Source: Bradyrhizobium septentrionale (GTDB lineage Bacteria; Pseudomonadota; Alphaproteobacteria; Rhizobiales; Xanthobacteraceae). From it: DNA of 64,000 nt. Below, one piece after another: positions 43,901 through 52,254 of this stretch. A program made the translations under genes and the position numbers. Under the pieces are notes generated by a model that made no database searches, was not told where the DNA came from, and saw only the letters and a program-made list of their open reading frames with translations. The DNA is taken from NCBI RefSeq assembly GCF_011516645.4, contig NZ_CP088285.1:930001-994000 (forward strand). Reading direction: 5' to 3'. The stretch's first letter is position 1; each line of letters begins with the position of its first letter.

Positions 43901-44005
43901 CCAGAAAATTTGCATTCCCAACGGCCGCTGCGAGAGCGGTCGTTTCATGTTGAGGCCCAAGTGGCGGCCCATGCGGCCAACGAACCAAGCAAGGCAAAGA
44001 GATCG

Positions 44006-44848
44006 ATGAAATTCACGGGTACCAAGGACTACGTCGCCACCGATGACCTCAAGGTCGCCGTCAATGCCGCCATCGTGCTCGAGCGCCCGCTGCTGGTGAA
44101 GGGCGAGCCCGGCACCGGCAAGACCGTGCTGGCCGAGGAAGTCGCCAAGGCGATCGACGCGCCGCTTTTGACCTGGCACATCAAGTCGACCACCAAGGCG
44201 CAGCAGGGCCTCTACGAGTACGACGCGGTGTCGCGGCTGCGCGACAGCCAGCTCGGCGACGCCCGCGTGTCCGACATCAAGAACTACATCAAGCGCGGCA
44301 AGCTGTGGGACGCCTTCACTCACGAGAAGCGCCCGGTGCTCTTGATCGACGAGATCGACAAGGCCGACATCGAATTCCCCAACGATTTGCTGCTCGAGCT
44401 CGACCGCATGGAATTCCACGTCTACGAGACCGGCGAGACCATCAAGGCGAAGCTGCGCCCGATCGTGATGATCACGTCGAACAACGAGAAGGAACTGCCG
44501 GACGCCTTCCTGCGCCGCTGCTTCTTCCACTACATCAAGTTCCCCGACGCCGACACGATGGGCAGGATCGTCGACGTGCACTTCCCCAATATCAAGAAGC
44601 GGCTGGTGGAAGAGGCACTGCGGATCTTCTTCGAGGTGCGCGAGGTGCCGGGCCTGAAGAAGAAGCCCTCGACCTCCGAGCTGCTCGACTGGCTCAAGCT
44701 GCTGCTTAACGAGGACATCACGCCGGAAATGCTCAGGGAGCGCGATCCGCGCAAGCTGATCCCGCCGCTGCACGGCGCGCTGCTCAAGAACGAACAGGAC
44801 GTGCATTTGTTCGAGCGGCTGGCCTTCCTCAGCCGCCGCGAAGTCTAG
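44006..44848 (+). CDS. MoxR-family AAA+ ATPase
   Basis: A 280-residue AAA+ ATPase of the MoxR group. Walker A is LVKGEPGTGKTVLAEEVAKA (about residues 30-49), Walker B is PVLLIDEIDKADIEFP, sensor 1 is IVMITSNNEKELPDAFLRRC and the Arg finger lies in LRRCFFHYIKFP. The shorter C-terminal lid ends FLSRREV. MoxR proteins remodel partners carrying VWA domains, often for cofactor or metal insertion; the partner is probably the VWA gene encoded divergently. Cytoplasmic. A terminator follows at 44865. Confidence 0.93.
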   Translation: MKFTGTKDYVATDDLKVAVNAAIVLERPLLVKGEPGTGKTVLAEEVAKAIDAPLLTWHIKSTTKAQQGLYEYDAVSRLRDSQLGDARVSDIKNYIKRGKLWDAFTHEKRPVLLIDEIDKADIEFPNDLLLELDRMEFHVYETGETIKAKLRPIVMITSNNEKELPDAFLRRCFFHYIKFPDADTMGRIVDVHFPNIKKRLVEEALRIFFEVREVPGLKKKPSTSELLDWLKLLLNEDITPEMLRERDPRKLIPPLHGALLKNEQDVHLFERLAFLSRREV

Positions 44849-44864
44849 TTCCGATATCGGCAGG

Positions 44865-44890
44865 CGCCGGGGCATTCGCTCCGGCGTTTT
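44865..44890 (+). terminator. intrinsic terminator after the MoxR gene
   Basis: CGCCGG (44865-44870), a 10-base loop, CCGGCG (44881-44886) and TTTT (44887-44890). It follows the MoxR stop by about 17 bases. Confidence 0.75.
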
Positions 44891-44926
44891 GCTTCCACAG
44901 CTCAAACAACAAGAAGACCAGGGAAG

Positions 44927-46429
44927 ATGAACGTCCAGACCCAAATCCGCGCCGCCGAGCCCGTCACAACAGAGCATTTCGACGTCCTGATCGCAGGCGC
45001 CGGCATCTCCGGCGTCGGCGCCGCCTACCACCTCACCACGCAATGCAAGGGCACCAGCTTCGTGGTGCTGGAGACGCAGAAGACCTTTGGCGGCACCTGG
45101 TCCACCCACCGCTATCCCGGCATCCGCTCCGACAGCGACCTGCACACTTTCGGCTATCGCTTCAAGCCGTGGACCAGCGCGCCGATCGCGAGCGCGGCCG
45201 AGATCCTGAAATACATGGGCGAGGTGATCGAGGAGAACGACCTCGCCCGCCACATCCGCTACCGCCACACCATCACCGCGGCGAAGTGGTCGAACGAGAC
45301 CAACCTCTGGACCGTCGATGCGGTCCGTATCGACACCGGCGAGAGGCTGCGCTTCACCACCAACTTCTTCTGGATGTGCCAGGGCTATTACAGCCACACC
45401 GAGGGCTACACCCCCGAATGGACCGACATGGCGAAGTTCAAGGGTCCGATCATCCATCCGCAGACCTGGCCCGATGACCTCGACTACAAGGGCAAGCGCG
45501 TGGTCGTGATCGGCTCCGGCGCTACGGCTGCGACCCTGATCCCGGCGATGGCCAAGGATGCCGGCCATGTCACCATGCTGCAGCGCTCGCCGACCTATTT
45601 CCGCACCGGCCGCAACGCGATCGAGATCGCCGAGGAACTGCGCAAGCTGCAGGTCGACGAGAGCTGGATCCACGAGATCACCCGCCGCAAGATCCTGCTC
45701 GACCAGGACACCTTCACCCGCAAGACCTTTGCGGAGCCCGAGGCTGCCAAGAAGGATCTGCTGTCGGCGGTGGAAGCCTATCTCGGCAAGGATTACGACA
45801 TCGCCACCCACTTCACGCCGCGCTACCGGCCGTGGCGGCAGCGCATCGCCTTCATTCCGGACGGCGACCTGTTCCAGGCCATCAAGGGCGGCAAGGCCTC
45901 CGTCGTCACCGACGAGATCGACCGCTTCACCGAGAACGGCATCCTGCTCAAGTCCGGCAAGGAGCTCGAGGCCGACATCATCATCACCGCGACCGGCTTC
46001 CACCTCTCCGCCAATGGCGGCATCGACTTCGCAATCGACGGCAAGCCGCTCGAGTTCAAGGACACCGTGACCTATCGCGGCATGATGTTCACCGGCGTGC
46101 CGAACCTCGTCTGGGTGTTCGGCTATTTCCGCGCCAGCTGGACCTTGCGTGTCGACCTGGTCGCCGACTTCGTCTGCCGCCTGCTGCAGCACATGAAGGC
46201 GACCGGCGCGAACAAGGTGACGCCTGAGCTGCGCCCCGAAGACCACAACATGCCGCTCTTTCCGTGGATCGATCCGGAGAACTTCAACCCCGGCTACATG
46301 ATGCGCGGCATGCACCTGTTGCCGAAGCGCGGCGACAAGCCCGAGTGGCAGCACAACCAGGACTACTGGGCCGAGAAGGACGAATTCCCGGCGATCGATC
46401 TTGCGGACAAGGCGTTCGTCTACGGCTAG
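44927..46429 (+). CDS. FAD-dependent monooxygenase, Baeyer-Villiger type
   Basis: A 500-residue class B flavoprotein monooxygenase. FAD-binding Rossmann motif: FDVLIAGAGISGVGAAYHLT (about residues 18-37). The Baeyer-Villiger fingerprint F-x-G-x3-H-x3-W-P is present exactly as FKGPIIHPQTWPDD (about residue 165). NADPH-binding motif: VVVIGSGATAATLIPAM. C-terminal IITATGF. Uses NADPH and O2 to oxidise ketones or related substrates; the substrate cannot be read. ATG at 44927 follows GGGAAG. Apparently monocistronic and followed by a palindromic repeat. Confidence 0.92.
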   Translation: MNVQTQIRAAEPVTTEHFDVLIAGAGISGVGAAYHLTTQCKGTSFVVLETQKTFGGTWSTHRYPGIRSDSDLHTFGYRFKPWTSAPIASAAEILKYMGEVIEENDLARHIRYRHTITAAKWSNETNLWTVDAVRIDTGERLRFTTNFFWMCQGYYSHTEGYTPEWTDMAKFKGPIIHPQTWPDDLDYKGKRVVVIGSGATAATLIPAMAKDAGHVTMLQRSPTYFRTGRNAIEIAEELRKLQVDESWIHEITRRKILLDQDTFTRKTFAEPEAAKKDLLSAVEAYLGKDYDIATHFTPRYRPWRQRIAFIPDGDLFQAIKGGKASVVTDEIDRFTENGILLKSGKELEADIIITATGFHLSANGGIDFAIDGKPLEFKDTVTYRGMMFTGVPNLVWVFGYFRASWTLRVDLVADFVCRLLQHMKATGANKVTPELRPEDHNMPLFPWIDPENFNPGYMMRGMHLLPKRGDKPEWQHNQDYWAEKDEFPAIDLADKAFVYG

Positions 46430-46446
46430 CTCCCTCCTGCCTGTTC

Positions 46447-46548
46447 CGTCATCCTGAGGTGCCCGCGAAGCGGGCCTCGAAGGATGCACGGCCACCAGCG
46501 GGGCCGTCGACCCTTCGAGACGCCGCTTCGCGGCTCCTCAGGGTGACG
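46447..46548. repeat. intergenic palindrome, CGTCATCC family
   Basis: CGTCATCCTGAGGTGCCCGC, centre GCACGGCCACCAGCGGGGCC, right arm CGGCTCCTCAGGGTGACG. An inverted repeat with an inner GAAGGATG...CCCTTCGA pairing. Same family as 18244 and 50119. It lies between convergent genes. Confidence 0.8.
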
Positions 46549-46598
46549 GTGTGAGATGGAGCGCGCTGATCAAGAAGGATCATCGCACCTCTCCTCCC

Positions 46599-48242
46599 TC
46601 ACGCATACTCCGGCAGTTTCGCCGCCACCTCGGGGGTCTTGCCGCGGATCATGTCGGAGGCCTTGTCGGCGATCATCAAGGTCGAGGCGTTGAGGTTGGC
46701 GGAGATCATCCGCGGCATGATCGAGGCGTCGATCACCCGCAGCCCCTGCATGCCATGGACCCGGAGCTGGTCGTCGACCACGGCCCACGGCGCGTCCGCC
46801 GGACCCATCCGGCAGGTACAGCCGGGATGGAAGGTGGTGGTGCCGCGCTGGGTCGCGGCGGCGAGCAGCTCGTCGTCGCTCGTCACCTTCGGACCCGGGA
46901 AATCCTCATAGGCGTAATACGGCGCGAGCGGCTCGGAGGCGAGCAGCCGGCGCGCCAGCTTCATGCCGGCGACGACGACGCGGCGGTCGATTTCCTCGGC
47001 GAGATAGTTGGTCTGGATGATCGGCGGCGCGAACGGATCGGCCGAGCGGATCCGGACATAGCCGCGGCTCTCCGGCCGCTGCTGCCATGACGCCACTGTC
47101 ATGCCGGGCTCGTCCTCGAGCTGGCCTTGCACGCCTTCCTTGTAGCTCGCCGGCGTGAAAGTGAGCTGCAAATCGGAGCTCTCGGTGGTCTCGCCGGAAT
47201 GCCAGAAGCAGTAGACCATGGTCGGCGACAGCGACAACAGCCCGCGCCGCGTCGTCGCCCATTTGATTGCTTCGCCCCACAGGCTGAAACCGCGGCGCAT
47301 TTCGTTGATGGTCCGGATGTTCTTGACCCGCGCCACCGAGCGCGGCGCGTAGTGATCCTGCAGGCCTTCGCCGACACCCGGCAGCGCGTGACGCACCTCG
47401 ATGCCGTGCGCCTGCAGCAGTTCGGGCGAACCGACACCGGAGAGCTGCAGCAGCTGCGGCGAGTTGTAGGCACCGCCGGAGAGGATGACCTCCTTGGTGG
47501 CGCGGATCTCGAGCGGATCGCCGTATTTGCCGCCGCGGTTGTAGCGCACGCCGACCGCGCGCTTGCCCTCGAAGATGATCCCGGTGACGTGGGCATGGGT
47601 GCGCACATCGACATTCGGCCGCTTGCGCGCCGGATGCAGATAGGCGGTCGCCGCACTGACGCGCAGGCCGTTCAGGATGGTGCGCTGGCAGTACGACACG
47701 CCCTCCTGGATCTGGCCGTTGTAGTCAGGATTGCGCGGAATGCCGAGGCTGACCGCGCCCGCCATGAAGGCCTCGCAAAGCGGGTCCTGCCAGTCCATCG
47801 TTGTGACGGTGAGATTGCCGTCGCGGCCGCGATAGGTGTCGTCGCCCTCGCCGATCCTTCGCTCCATGCGCCGGAAATACGGCAGCACATCGGGATAGCC
47901 CCAGCCGCGATTGCCGAGCTGCGCCCAGGTGTCGAAATCCTGGCGCTGGCCGCGATTGTAGATATGGCCGTTGATCGAGGACGAGCCGCCGAGCGTCTTG
48001 CCGCGCGGCGCGTAGATGCTGCGGCCGCCGGTGTAGGGACCCACCTCCTGCTGGTAGGCCCAGTTCACGCTCTTCATGTGGAAGGTCTTGATGAAGCCGG
48101 CCGGCAGATGGATGTAGGGATGCCAGTCGCTCGGCCCCGCCTCGAGCACGCAGACCCTTGAGCCCGCGTCCTCGCTCAACCGGTTGGTCAGCACGCTCCC
48201 GGCGGAGCCTGCGCCGATGATCACATAATCGAACGTTTCCAT
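46599..48242 (-). CDS. GMC-family oxidoreductase (choline dehydrogenase-like)
   Basis: A 547-residue FAD enzyme oxidising an alcohol to an aldehyde. METFDYVIIGAGSAGSVLTN carries the FAD-binding GxGxxG; PRGKTLGGSSSINGHIYNRG is GMC signature 1; VILSGGAYNSPQLLQLSGVG is signature 2; the catalytic His region is GCTCRMGPADAPWAVVDDQL and RVHGMQGLRVIDASIMPRMI. Length and motifs match choline/alcohol dehydrogenases; without a BetA-type context the substrate is open. ATG at 48242 is chosen over a start eight codons upstream. A GNAT gene lies 28 bp upstream on the same strand, so they may be co-transcribed. Confidence 0.93.
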   Translation of the reverse strand: METFDYVIIGAGSAGSVLTNRLSEDAGSRVCVLEAGPSDWHPYIHLPAGFIKTFHMKSVNWAYQQEVGPYTGGRSIYAPRGKTLGGSSSINGHIYNRGQRQDFDTWAQLGNRGWGYPDVLPYFRRMERRIGEGDDTYRGRDGNLTVTTMDWQDPLCEAFMAGAVSLGIPRNPDYNGQIQEGVSYCQRTILNGLRVSAATAYLHPARKRPNVDVRTHAHVTGIIFEGKRAVGVRYNRGGKYGDPLEIRATKEVILSGGAYNSPQLLQLSGVGSPELLQAHGIEVRHALPGVGEGLQDHYAPRSVARVKNIRTINEMRRGFSLWGEAIKWATTRRGLLSLSPTMVYCFWHSGETTESSDLQLTFTPASYKEGVQGQLEDEPGMTVASWQQRPESRGYVRIRSADPFAPPIIQTNYLAEEIDRRVVVAGMKLARRLLASEPLAPYYAYEDFPGPKVTSDDELLAAATQRGTTTFHPGCTCRMGPADAPWAVVDDQLRVHGMQGLRVIDASIMPRMISANLNASTLMIADKASDMIRGKTPEVAAKLPEYA

Positions 48243-48270
48243 CGTCTCGTTTCTGGCGCCGACCAAAGCG

Positions 48271-48864
48271 TCAGCGCGGTTTTTCGTTGAGTTGAGAGTT
48301 GAGATGGGCCTTCACCGTCGGCCATTCGCTGGCGATGATGCTGTAAACCACGGTATCGCGCAACGTGCCGTTGGGCGCGATCTGATGGCTGCGCAGGATG
48401 CCGTCCTGCTTGGCGCCCAGACGCTCGATGCCGCGCCGGCTCTGGTGATTGAAGAAGTGCGTGCGGAACTCGACCGCGATGCAATCGAGCTTCTCGAAGG
48501 CGTGTTGGAGCAGCAGCAGTTTGCACTGCGTATTGACCGCGCTGCGCTGCACACGCTTGGCGTACCAGGTCGAGCCGATCTCGACGCGGCGGTTCGGCGT
48601 GTCGACGTTCATGTAGGTCGTCATGCCGGAAATCTTGCCGTCGGCGTCGAACACCGTGAACGGCAGCATGGTGCCCGCGGTCTGCAGGCCAAGCCGGCGG
48701 TCGATCTCCTTCGCCATGTTCTCCGGCTGCGGAATCGCCGTGTACCAGAGGTTGGAGAGGCCGCCGTCTTTCACGGCTTCCGTCAGACCATCGAGGTGAG
48801 CGTGCGACAGCGGTTCGAGCCGCGCATGCGCGCCGCGAAGGGTGACGGGTTCAAGCCAGGGCAT
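48271..48864 (-). CDS. GNAT acetyltransferase, RimJ/RimL-like
   Basis: A 197-residue acetyltransferase: MPWLEPVTLRGAHARLEPLS then HAHLDGLTEAV, FTVFDADGKISGMTTYMNV, RRVEIGSTWYAKRVQRSAVN and TQCKLLLLQHAFEKLDCIAV, EFRTHFFNHQSRRGIERLG. The RRVEIGxTWY and NxQSRxGIERLGAxxDG motifs mark the RimJ/RimL-type GNAT (often N-terminal or ribosomal-protein acetylation, but many act on small molecules). Motif A is relaxed (VQRSAVNTQ) as usual for this branch. GTTCGA-type upstream sequence only. Likely first gene of a two-gene unit with the GMC gene. Confidence 0.85.
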   Translation of the reverse strand: MPWLEPVTLRGAHARLEPLSHAHLDGLTEAVKDGGLSNLWYTAIPQPENMAKEIDRRLGLQTAGTMLPFTVFDADGKISGMTTYMNVDTPNRRVEIGSTWYAKRVQRSAVNTQCKLLLLQHAFEKLDCIAVEFRTHFFNHQSRRGIERLGAKQDGILRSHQIAPNGTLRDTVVYSIIASEWPTVKAHLNSQLNEKPR

Positions 48865-48904
48865 TCGAACATCCTCTACGTAGAAGCAGGACCTCACTTT
48901 AACC

Positions 48905-48990
48905 CGTCATTGCGAGCGAAGCGAAGCAATCGATCTATCCGCGCATGTGGAGGGATGGATTGCTTCGTCGCTGCGCTCCTCGCAATGACG
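48905..48990. repeat. intergenic palindrome, CGTCATTGCGAG family
   Basis: CGTCATTGCGAGCGAAGCGA then AGCAATC, and right arm GATTGCTTCGTCGCTGCGCT then CCTCGCAATGACG. Outer arms CGTCATTGCGAG/CTCGCAATGACG are perfect complements. Lies between two minus-strand genes. Confidence 0.85.
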
Positions 48991-48999
48991 GCGAGTGCA

Positions 49000-49926
49000 T
49001 CATTTGTTCAAGAAGTTGAGCGGCAATCCCGGGCGCGGCCAGTCCATCGCGATCAGTTCGCCCTTGCCCGACAGCGTGATGTAAGCGGTCTTCAGCTCGG
49101 GGCCGCCGAAGGCGATGTTGGTGGTGACGCGGTCGCCGGTCGGCACCTGCTCGACCACGGTGCCGTCGGGCGCGATTACCGAGATGCAGCCCGAGACCAG
49201 CGTCGCGACGCAGACATTGCCGTTCGCCTCAACCGCAAGCGAGTCAAACATCTGATAGCCGCCGAGGCCGGCGATCGGCTTGCCGCGCTCGCCGCGATAG
49301 ATGATGTCGCGCGGCTTGACGGTGCCGGGCTCGGAAATCTCATAAGCCCACAGCCGCGCCGTCGGCGTCTCCGCGATGTAGACGGTCTTCTCGTCCGGCG
49401 ACAGGCCGATGCCGTTGGCCGGCAGGATGCCGTGCACGGCCTCGACGATCTCGTTCATGCCGGGCTTCAGATAGTAGAACGCGCCGACATCCATGTCGCG
49501 GGCGCGGCGCTTGCCGAGATCGGAGAACCACAGGCCGCCCTGCCTGTCGAACACAAGATCGTTCGGCCCGCGCAGCTCATGCTCGCCGCATTTCGTCACC
49601 ACGGTCTCGAGCTTGCCGGATTGCAGATCGACGCGCTGGATCGAGCCACCGAGATAATCCTCGGGCTGCGGCCCCGGCATGATCATGTTCTTGGTCGGGA
49701 TCCAGGAGAAGCCGCCATTATTGCAGATGTACATCTTGCCGTCGGGACCGAGCGCCGCGCCGTTCGGGCCGCCCGGCACCTTGGCGACGATCTCCTTGCG
49801 CCCGTCGGGATAGACCCGGGTCAGCCGCTGGCCGCGGATTTCGACCAGCACGACCGAACCGTCGGGCATGACGACCGGGCCTTCGGGAAACTCGAGATCG
49901 GTGGCGAGAACTCGGATATTGGCCAT
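49000..49926 (-). CDS. SMP-30/gluconolactonase-like beta-propeller hydrolase
   Basis: A 308-residue six-bladed propeller: EFPEGPVVMPDGSVVLVEIR (metal Glu region), GPNGAALGPDGKMYICNNGG, RGPNDLVFDRQGGLWFSDLG, ANGIGLSPDEKTVYIAETPT, FDSLAVEANGNVCVATLVSG. Metal ligands are expected at Glu in EFPEG, Asn in GPNG/ RGPND and Asp in FDSLAV. The family hydrolyses lactones such as gluconolactone or related sugar-acid lactones. No signal peptide. Start ATG 49926 lies after GAGGATGCC. Monocistronic. Confidence 0.88.
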   Translation of the reverse strand: MANIRVLATDLEFPEGPVVMPDGSVVLVEIRGQRLTRVYPDGRKEIVAKVPGGPNGAALGPDGKMYICNNGGFSWIPTKNMIMPGPQPEDYLGGSIQRVDLQSGKLETVVTKCGEHELRGPNDLVFDRQGGLWFSDLGKRRARDMDVGAFYYLKPGMNEIVEAVHGILPANGIGLSPDEKTVYIAETPTARLWAYEISEPGTVKPRDIIYRGERGKPIAGLGGYQMFDSLAVEANGNVCVATLVSGCISVIAPDGTVVEQVPTGDRVTTNIAFGGPELKTAYITLSGKGELIAMDWPRPGLPLNFLNK

Positions 49927-50118
49927 GGCATCCTCCCGGCTCTTGGGCTGCAGGCGGATTCCGAACGGCCCCGCACGCGCAACATGTTATTTCTCCTGTT
50001 ATGGCAAAGTGGGTTTGGCTTGCCAAGCAATCAGCGGCGCAACGCTGCCCGGCGTTGAGGTGGGTGGGCTGCGCCATAACCACACCAACGGCGTCGTCCT
50101 GGCGAACACTACCAAACC

Positions 50119-50250
50119 CGTCATCCTGAGGTGGCCGCTTCTTCAGCGGCCCTCGAAGGATCGACGGCCACCAGCCGGGCCGTGCATCCTTCGAGGCTCG
50201 CTCCGCTCGCACCTCCAGCGACAAGGCGAAGCCTTTGCGCGGGGATGACG
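50119..50250. repeat. intergenic palindrome, CGTCATCC family
   Basis: CGTCATCCTGAGGTGGCCGC, GAAGGATCGACGGCCACCAG, and right end CCTTTGCGCGGGGATGACG. A hybrid of the arms seen at 46447 (left) and 18244 (right), showing how members of this family mix. Confidence 0.8.
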
Positions 50251-50289
50251 GAGTGAGTTCGGATTGGAATGTTAGACAGCGTATTCGCT

Positions 50290-50391
50290 GTCATCACCCG
50301 CGCATGCGGGTGATCCAGTATTCCAGAGACGCTGGTGCTTGAACCGAGGGGCCGCGGCGTACTGGATCGCCCGGTCGAGCCGGGCGATGAC
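50290..50391. repeat. intergenic palindrome, GTCATCACCCGC family
   Basis: GTCATCACCCGCGCATGCGG then GTGATCCAGTATTCCAGAGA; right arm TACTGGATCGCCCGGTCGAG then CCGGGCGATGAC. Related to the element at 60443-60540. Lies in the long intergenic region before ispE. Confidence 0.75.
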
Positions 50392-50439
50392 AAATGTGGT
50401 GGGGATGCAGCTTCGCCTTCTCGCGACATATTTGCCCGA

Positions 50440-50920
50440 GCTTTGCTCTTTCGTTCCACCCTCTCTCGATCAGAGGGCGCAGGGAAAGCCGGATGCCGAT
50501 CGCACCCATGGGCCCCGAGCAATGGGTAGAAAGCTCGGGGGTAGGACCACAGGTGTAACCGGAGCAATCCGGCTTTCCCTGCGCGATGGGTTACGGCTTA
50601 TTTCGTGCTCTCCCCGGCGAGACTGGGCTTTTTTGTCACCGCCTTCGCAACACGCGTTCGCATCTTGCGAGAGGACACCTGCCGCTAGGGCGTCAGGACC
50701 ACACGACTTCACCGTCCGCTTCATGCGCACTCGTCAGTTGCGCACCAAGCGTCCACCGCATCTCACCGCACACCCGTGACGATCGCGAAGCGCCCCTCGA
50801 TCGGGTGAGACGGGCAAACCATACACTGAGTTGCACTTCTGATAAAGCGAAATATTTTCGCGCGCGAGGATTGACAGGTTTTACTGAGTTGCCCGTCGGG
50901 TTGGTTTGTCGCACCCTCCT
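50440..50920. repeat. about 480-base dispersed element with a long inverted stem
   Basis: An 18-bp perfect inverted repeat, GCGCAGGGAAAGCCGGAT at 50477-50494 and its complement at 50567-50584, encloses 72 bases. The sequence then continues through TTACGGCTTATTTCGTGCTC, CTTTTTTGTCACCGCC and TGACGATCGCGAAGCGCCCC to about 50920. I recognise this block as one repeated, usually unannotated, in Bradyrhizobium genomes; that is from memory and unchecked. Small ORFs inside are not credible. It may be an RNA element or a non-autonomous mobile element. Boundaries are approximate. Confidence 0.55.
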
Positions 50921-50924
50921 TTCG

Positions 50925-51028
50925 TCATTCCGGGGCGTGCGAAGCACGAGCCCGGAATCCATCAAGCCACACGTCGTGCGGATCAATGGATTCCGGGCTC
51001 GCGCCAAGCGGCGCGCCCCGGAATGACG
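50925..51028. repeat. intergenic palindrome, CGTCATTCCGGGG family
   Basis: CGTCATTCCGGGGCGTGCGA at the left and GCGCGCCCCGGAATGACG at the right; inner arms GAGCCCGGAATCCATC/GGATTCCGGGCTC are complementary. A nested double palindrome just downstream of ispE. Confidence 0.85.
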
Positions 51029-51040
51029 ATGGGAGCGAGC

Positions 51041-51925
51041 TCAGCTCAACGTCCCCGCGTGCACCCACCAGCCGGGGTGATCGGCGCGGAGCTTTTCGCC
51101 GGCGGCCTCGGCGTCGGCGTCGGTTTCGAAGATCGCAAAGCAGGTCGCGCCGGAGCCCGACATGCGGGCGAGGCGAACGGCCTTCGTCGCGCGCAGCGCG
51201 GACAGCGCCTCGCTGATGACGGGCTCGATCCGCGCGGCGGGGCCTTCGAGATCGTTGGTGCCGCGCTTGAGCGCCGCGATCCAGTCGTCGACCGCGTGGC
51301 CCTCCGGCCAGGACGGCGCCTGCATCATGACGTCGGTGGCGCCGATCAGGAGCTCGCCGTGACGCAGACCGAGCGCGTTGAAGACGTCCCTGGTCGCCAC
51401 CGGCACGCGCGGATTGACCAGCACGCAGGGCATTTTCGGCAGATCGAGCGGCAGCAGGCCTTCGCCGACGCCGGTCATGTCGCAGGCGCGCGAGGCGACG
51501 CAGACCGGCACGTCGGCGCCGGTCTGCAGCGCGACCGCCATGATCCTGCTATCGTCGAGCGAGAGCTCGTTGAGCCGCGCCAAGAGCCGCAACGCGGCCG
51601 CGGCGTCCGCCGAGCCGCCGCCGATGCCGGCCGCCACCGGCAACACCTTTTCCAGCGTGAAGTGGCCGACCTTGAGGTCGACGACCTGCTCGCCGAGCAG
51701 GCGCGCCGCCTTGAGCACCAGATTGTCTGACGTATCGCCGCAGGCATCGGCCAGCGGTCCTGACATCGCCAGCGACAGTTCGGAGCCCGGCTCGAGCGTG
51801 AGACGATCGGCGCAATCGGCAAACGCGACAACGCTCTCGAGGTCGTGAAACCCATCGACGCGCCGCCCGACAACCTTCAGCGTCAGGTTGACCTTGGCAC
51901 GCCCTTCTTCAATCAGCGCCGGCAC
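51041..51925 (-). CDS. ispE: 4-diphosphocytidyl-2-C-methyl-D-erythritol kinase
   Basis: A 294-residue GHMP kinase phosphorylating CDP-ME, the fourth step of the MEP isoprenoid pathway. MPALIEEGRAKVNLTLKVVG carries the substrate Lys, DGFHDLESVVAFAD is the CDP-ME loop, KVLPVAAGIGGGSADAAAAL is the ATP-binding GGGSSD-type motif (here GGGSADAA), and RLARMSGSGATCFAIFE is the C-terminal glycine loop. Length is typical. Cytoplasmic. The TPR gene lies upstream on the same strand beyond a 330-bp repeat-bearing gap. Confidence 0.95.
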   Translation of the reverse strand: MPALIEEGRAKVNLTLKVVGRRVDGFHDLESVVAFADCADRLTLEPGSELSLAMSGPLADACGDTSDNLVLKAARLLGEQVVDLKVGHFTLEKVLPVAAGIGGGSADAAAALRLLARLNELSLDDSRIMAVALQTGADVPVCVASRACDMTGVGEGLLPLDLPKMPCVLVNPRVPVATRDVFNALGLRHGELLIGATDVMMQAPSWPEGHAVDDWIAALKRGTNDLEGPAARIEPVISEALSALRATKAVRLARMSGSGATCFAIFETDADAEAAGEKLRADHPGWWVHAGTLS

Positions 51926-52043
51926 GGCGATAAACCCCTAAAAACAAACATTGTGATGCGATTAGCGTAAATCGCCTCACGATCCTATTCCTTTGTTGGC
52001 ACGGAAATTCCGGGTTTTTTGCATGCGCCGGATGCCAGCAAAC

Positions 52044-52203
52044 CGTCATGCCCGGGCGTAGCCGTCCGAAGGACGGCGTCGCTTCCGCTCGCCTATGTCC
52101 CGGGCATCCACGTCTTGGACGCGAAGAAAGACGTGGATGGCCGGGTCAAGCCCGGCCATGACGATGAGGAAACGGCAATGCCCGGGACAAGCCCCGGCAT
52201 GAC
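52044..52203. repeat. intergenic palindromes, GTCATGCCCGGG family
   Basis: CGTCATGCCCGGGCGTAGCC, then ATGTCCCGGGCATCCACGTC, a nested ACGTCTT...AAGACGT hairpin with GGCCGGGTCAAGCCCGGCCA, and a second short copy AATGCCCGGGACAAGCCCCG, GCATGAC. Two adjacent elements fill the gap between the TPR gene and ispE. Confidence 0.8.
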
Positions 52204-52254
52204 CGATCTCTTCCGAAAATGTAGCGCGAGGACGCTTGCTCTGAGCCTCGCCGC

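Noticed and set aside
43400..46495. Very long minus-strand open frame (over 1000 codons) opposite the MoxR and monooxygenase genes
   Set aside because: It is antisense to two recognisable genes with clear motifs, has no domain, and reflects the GC-rich third-position bias of the real genes. The same applies to long antisense frames opposite ettA (35465-36661), sua5-type gene and the flavin dehydrogenase.
50335..50870. Small ORFs within the 480-base repeat before ispE
   Set aside because: They overlap a long inverted stem, lack domains and change frame arbitrarily; the block reads as non-coding repeat.
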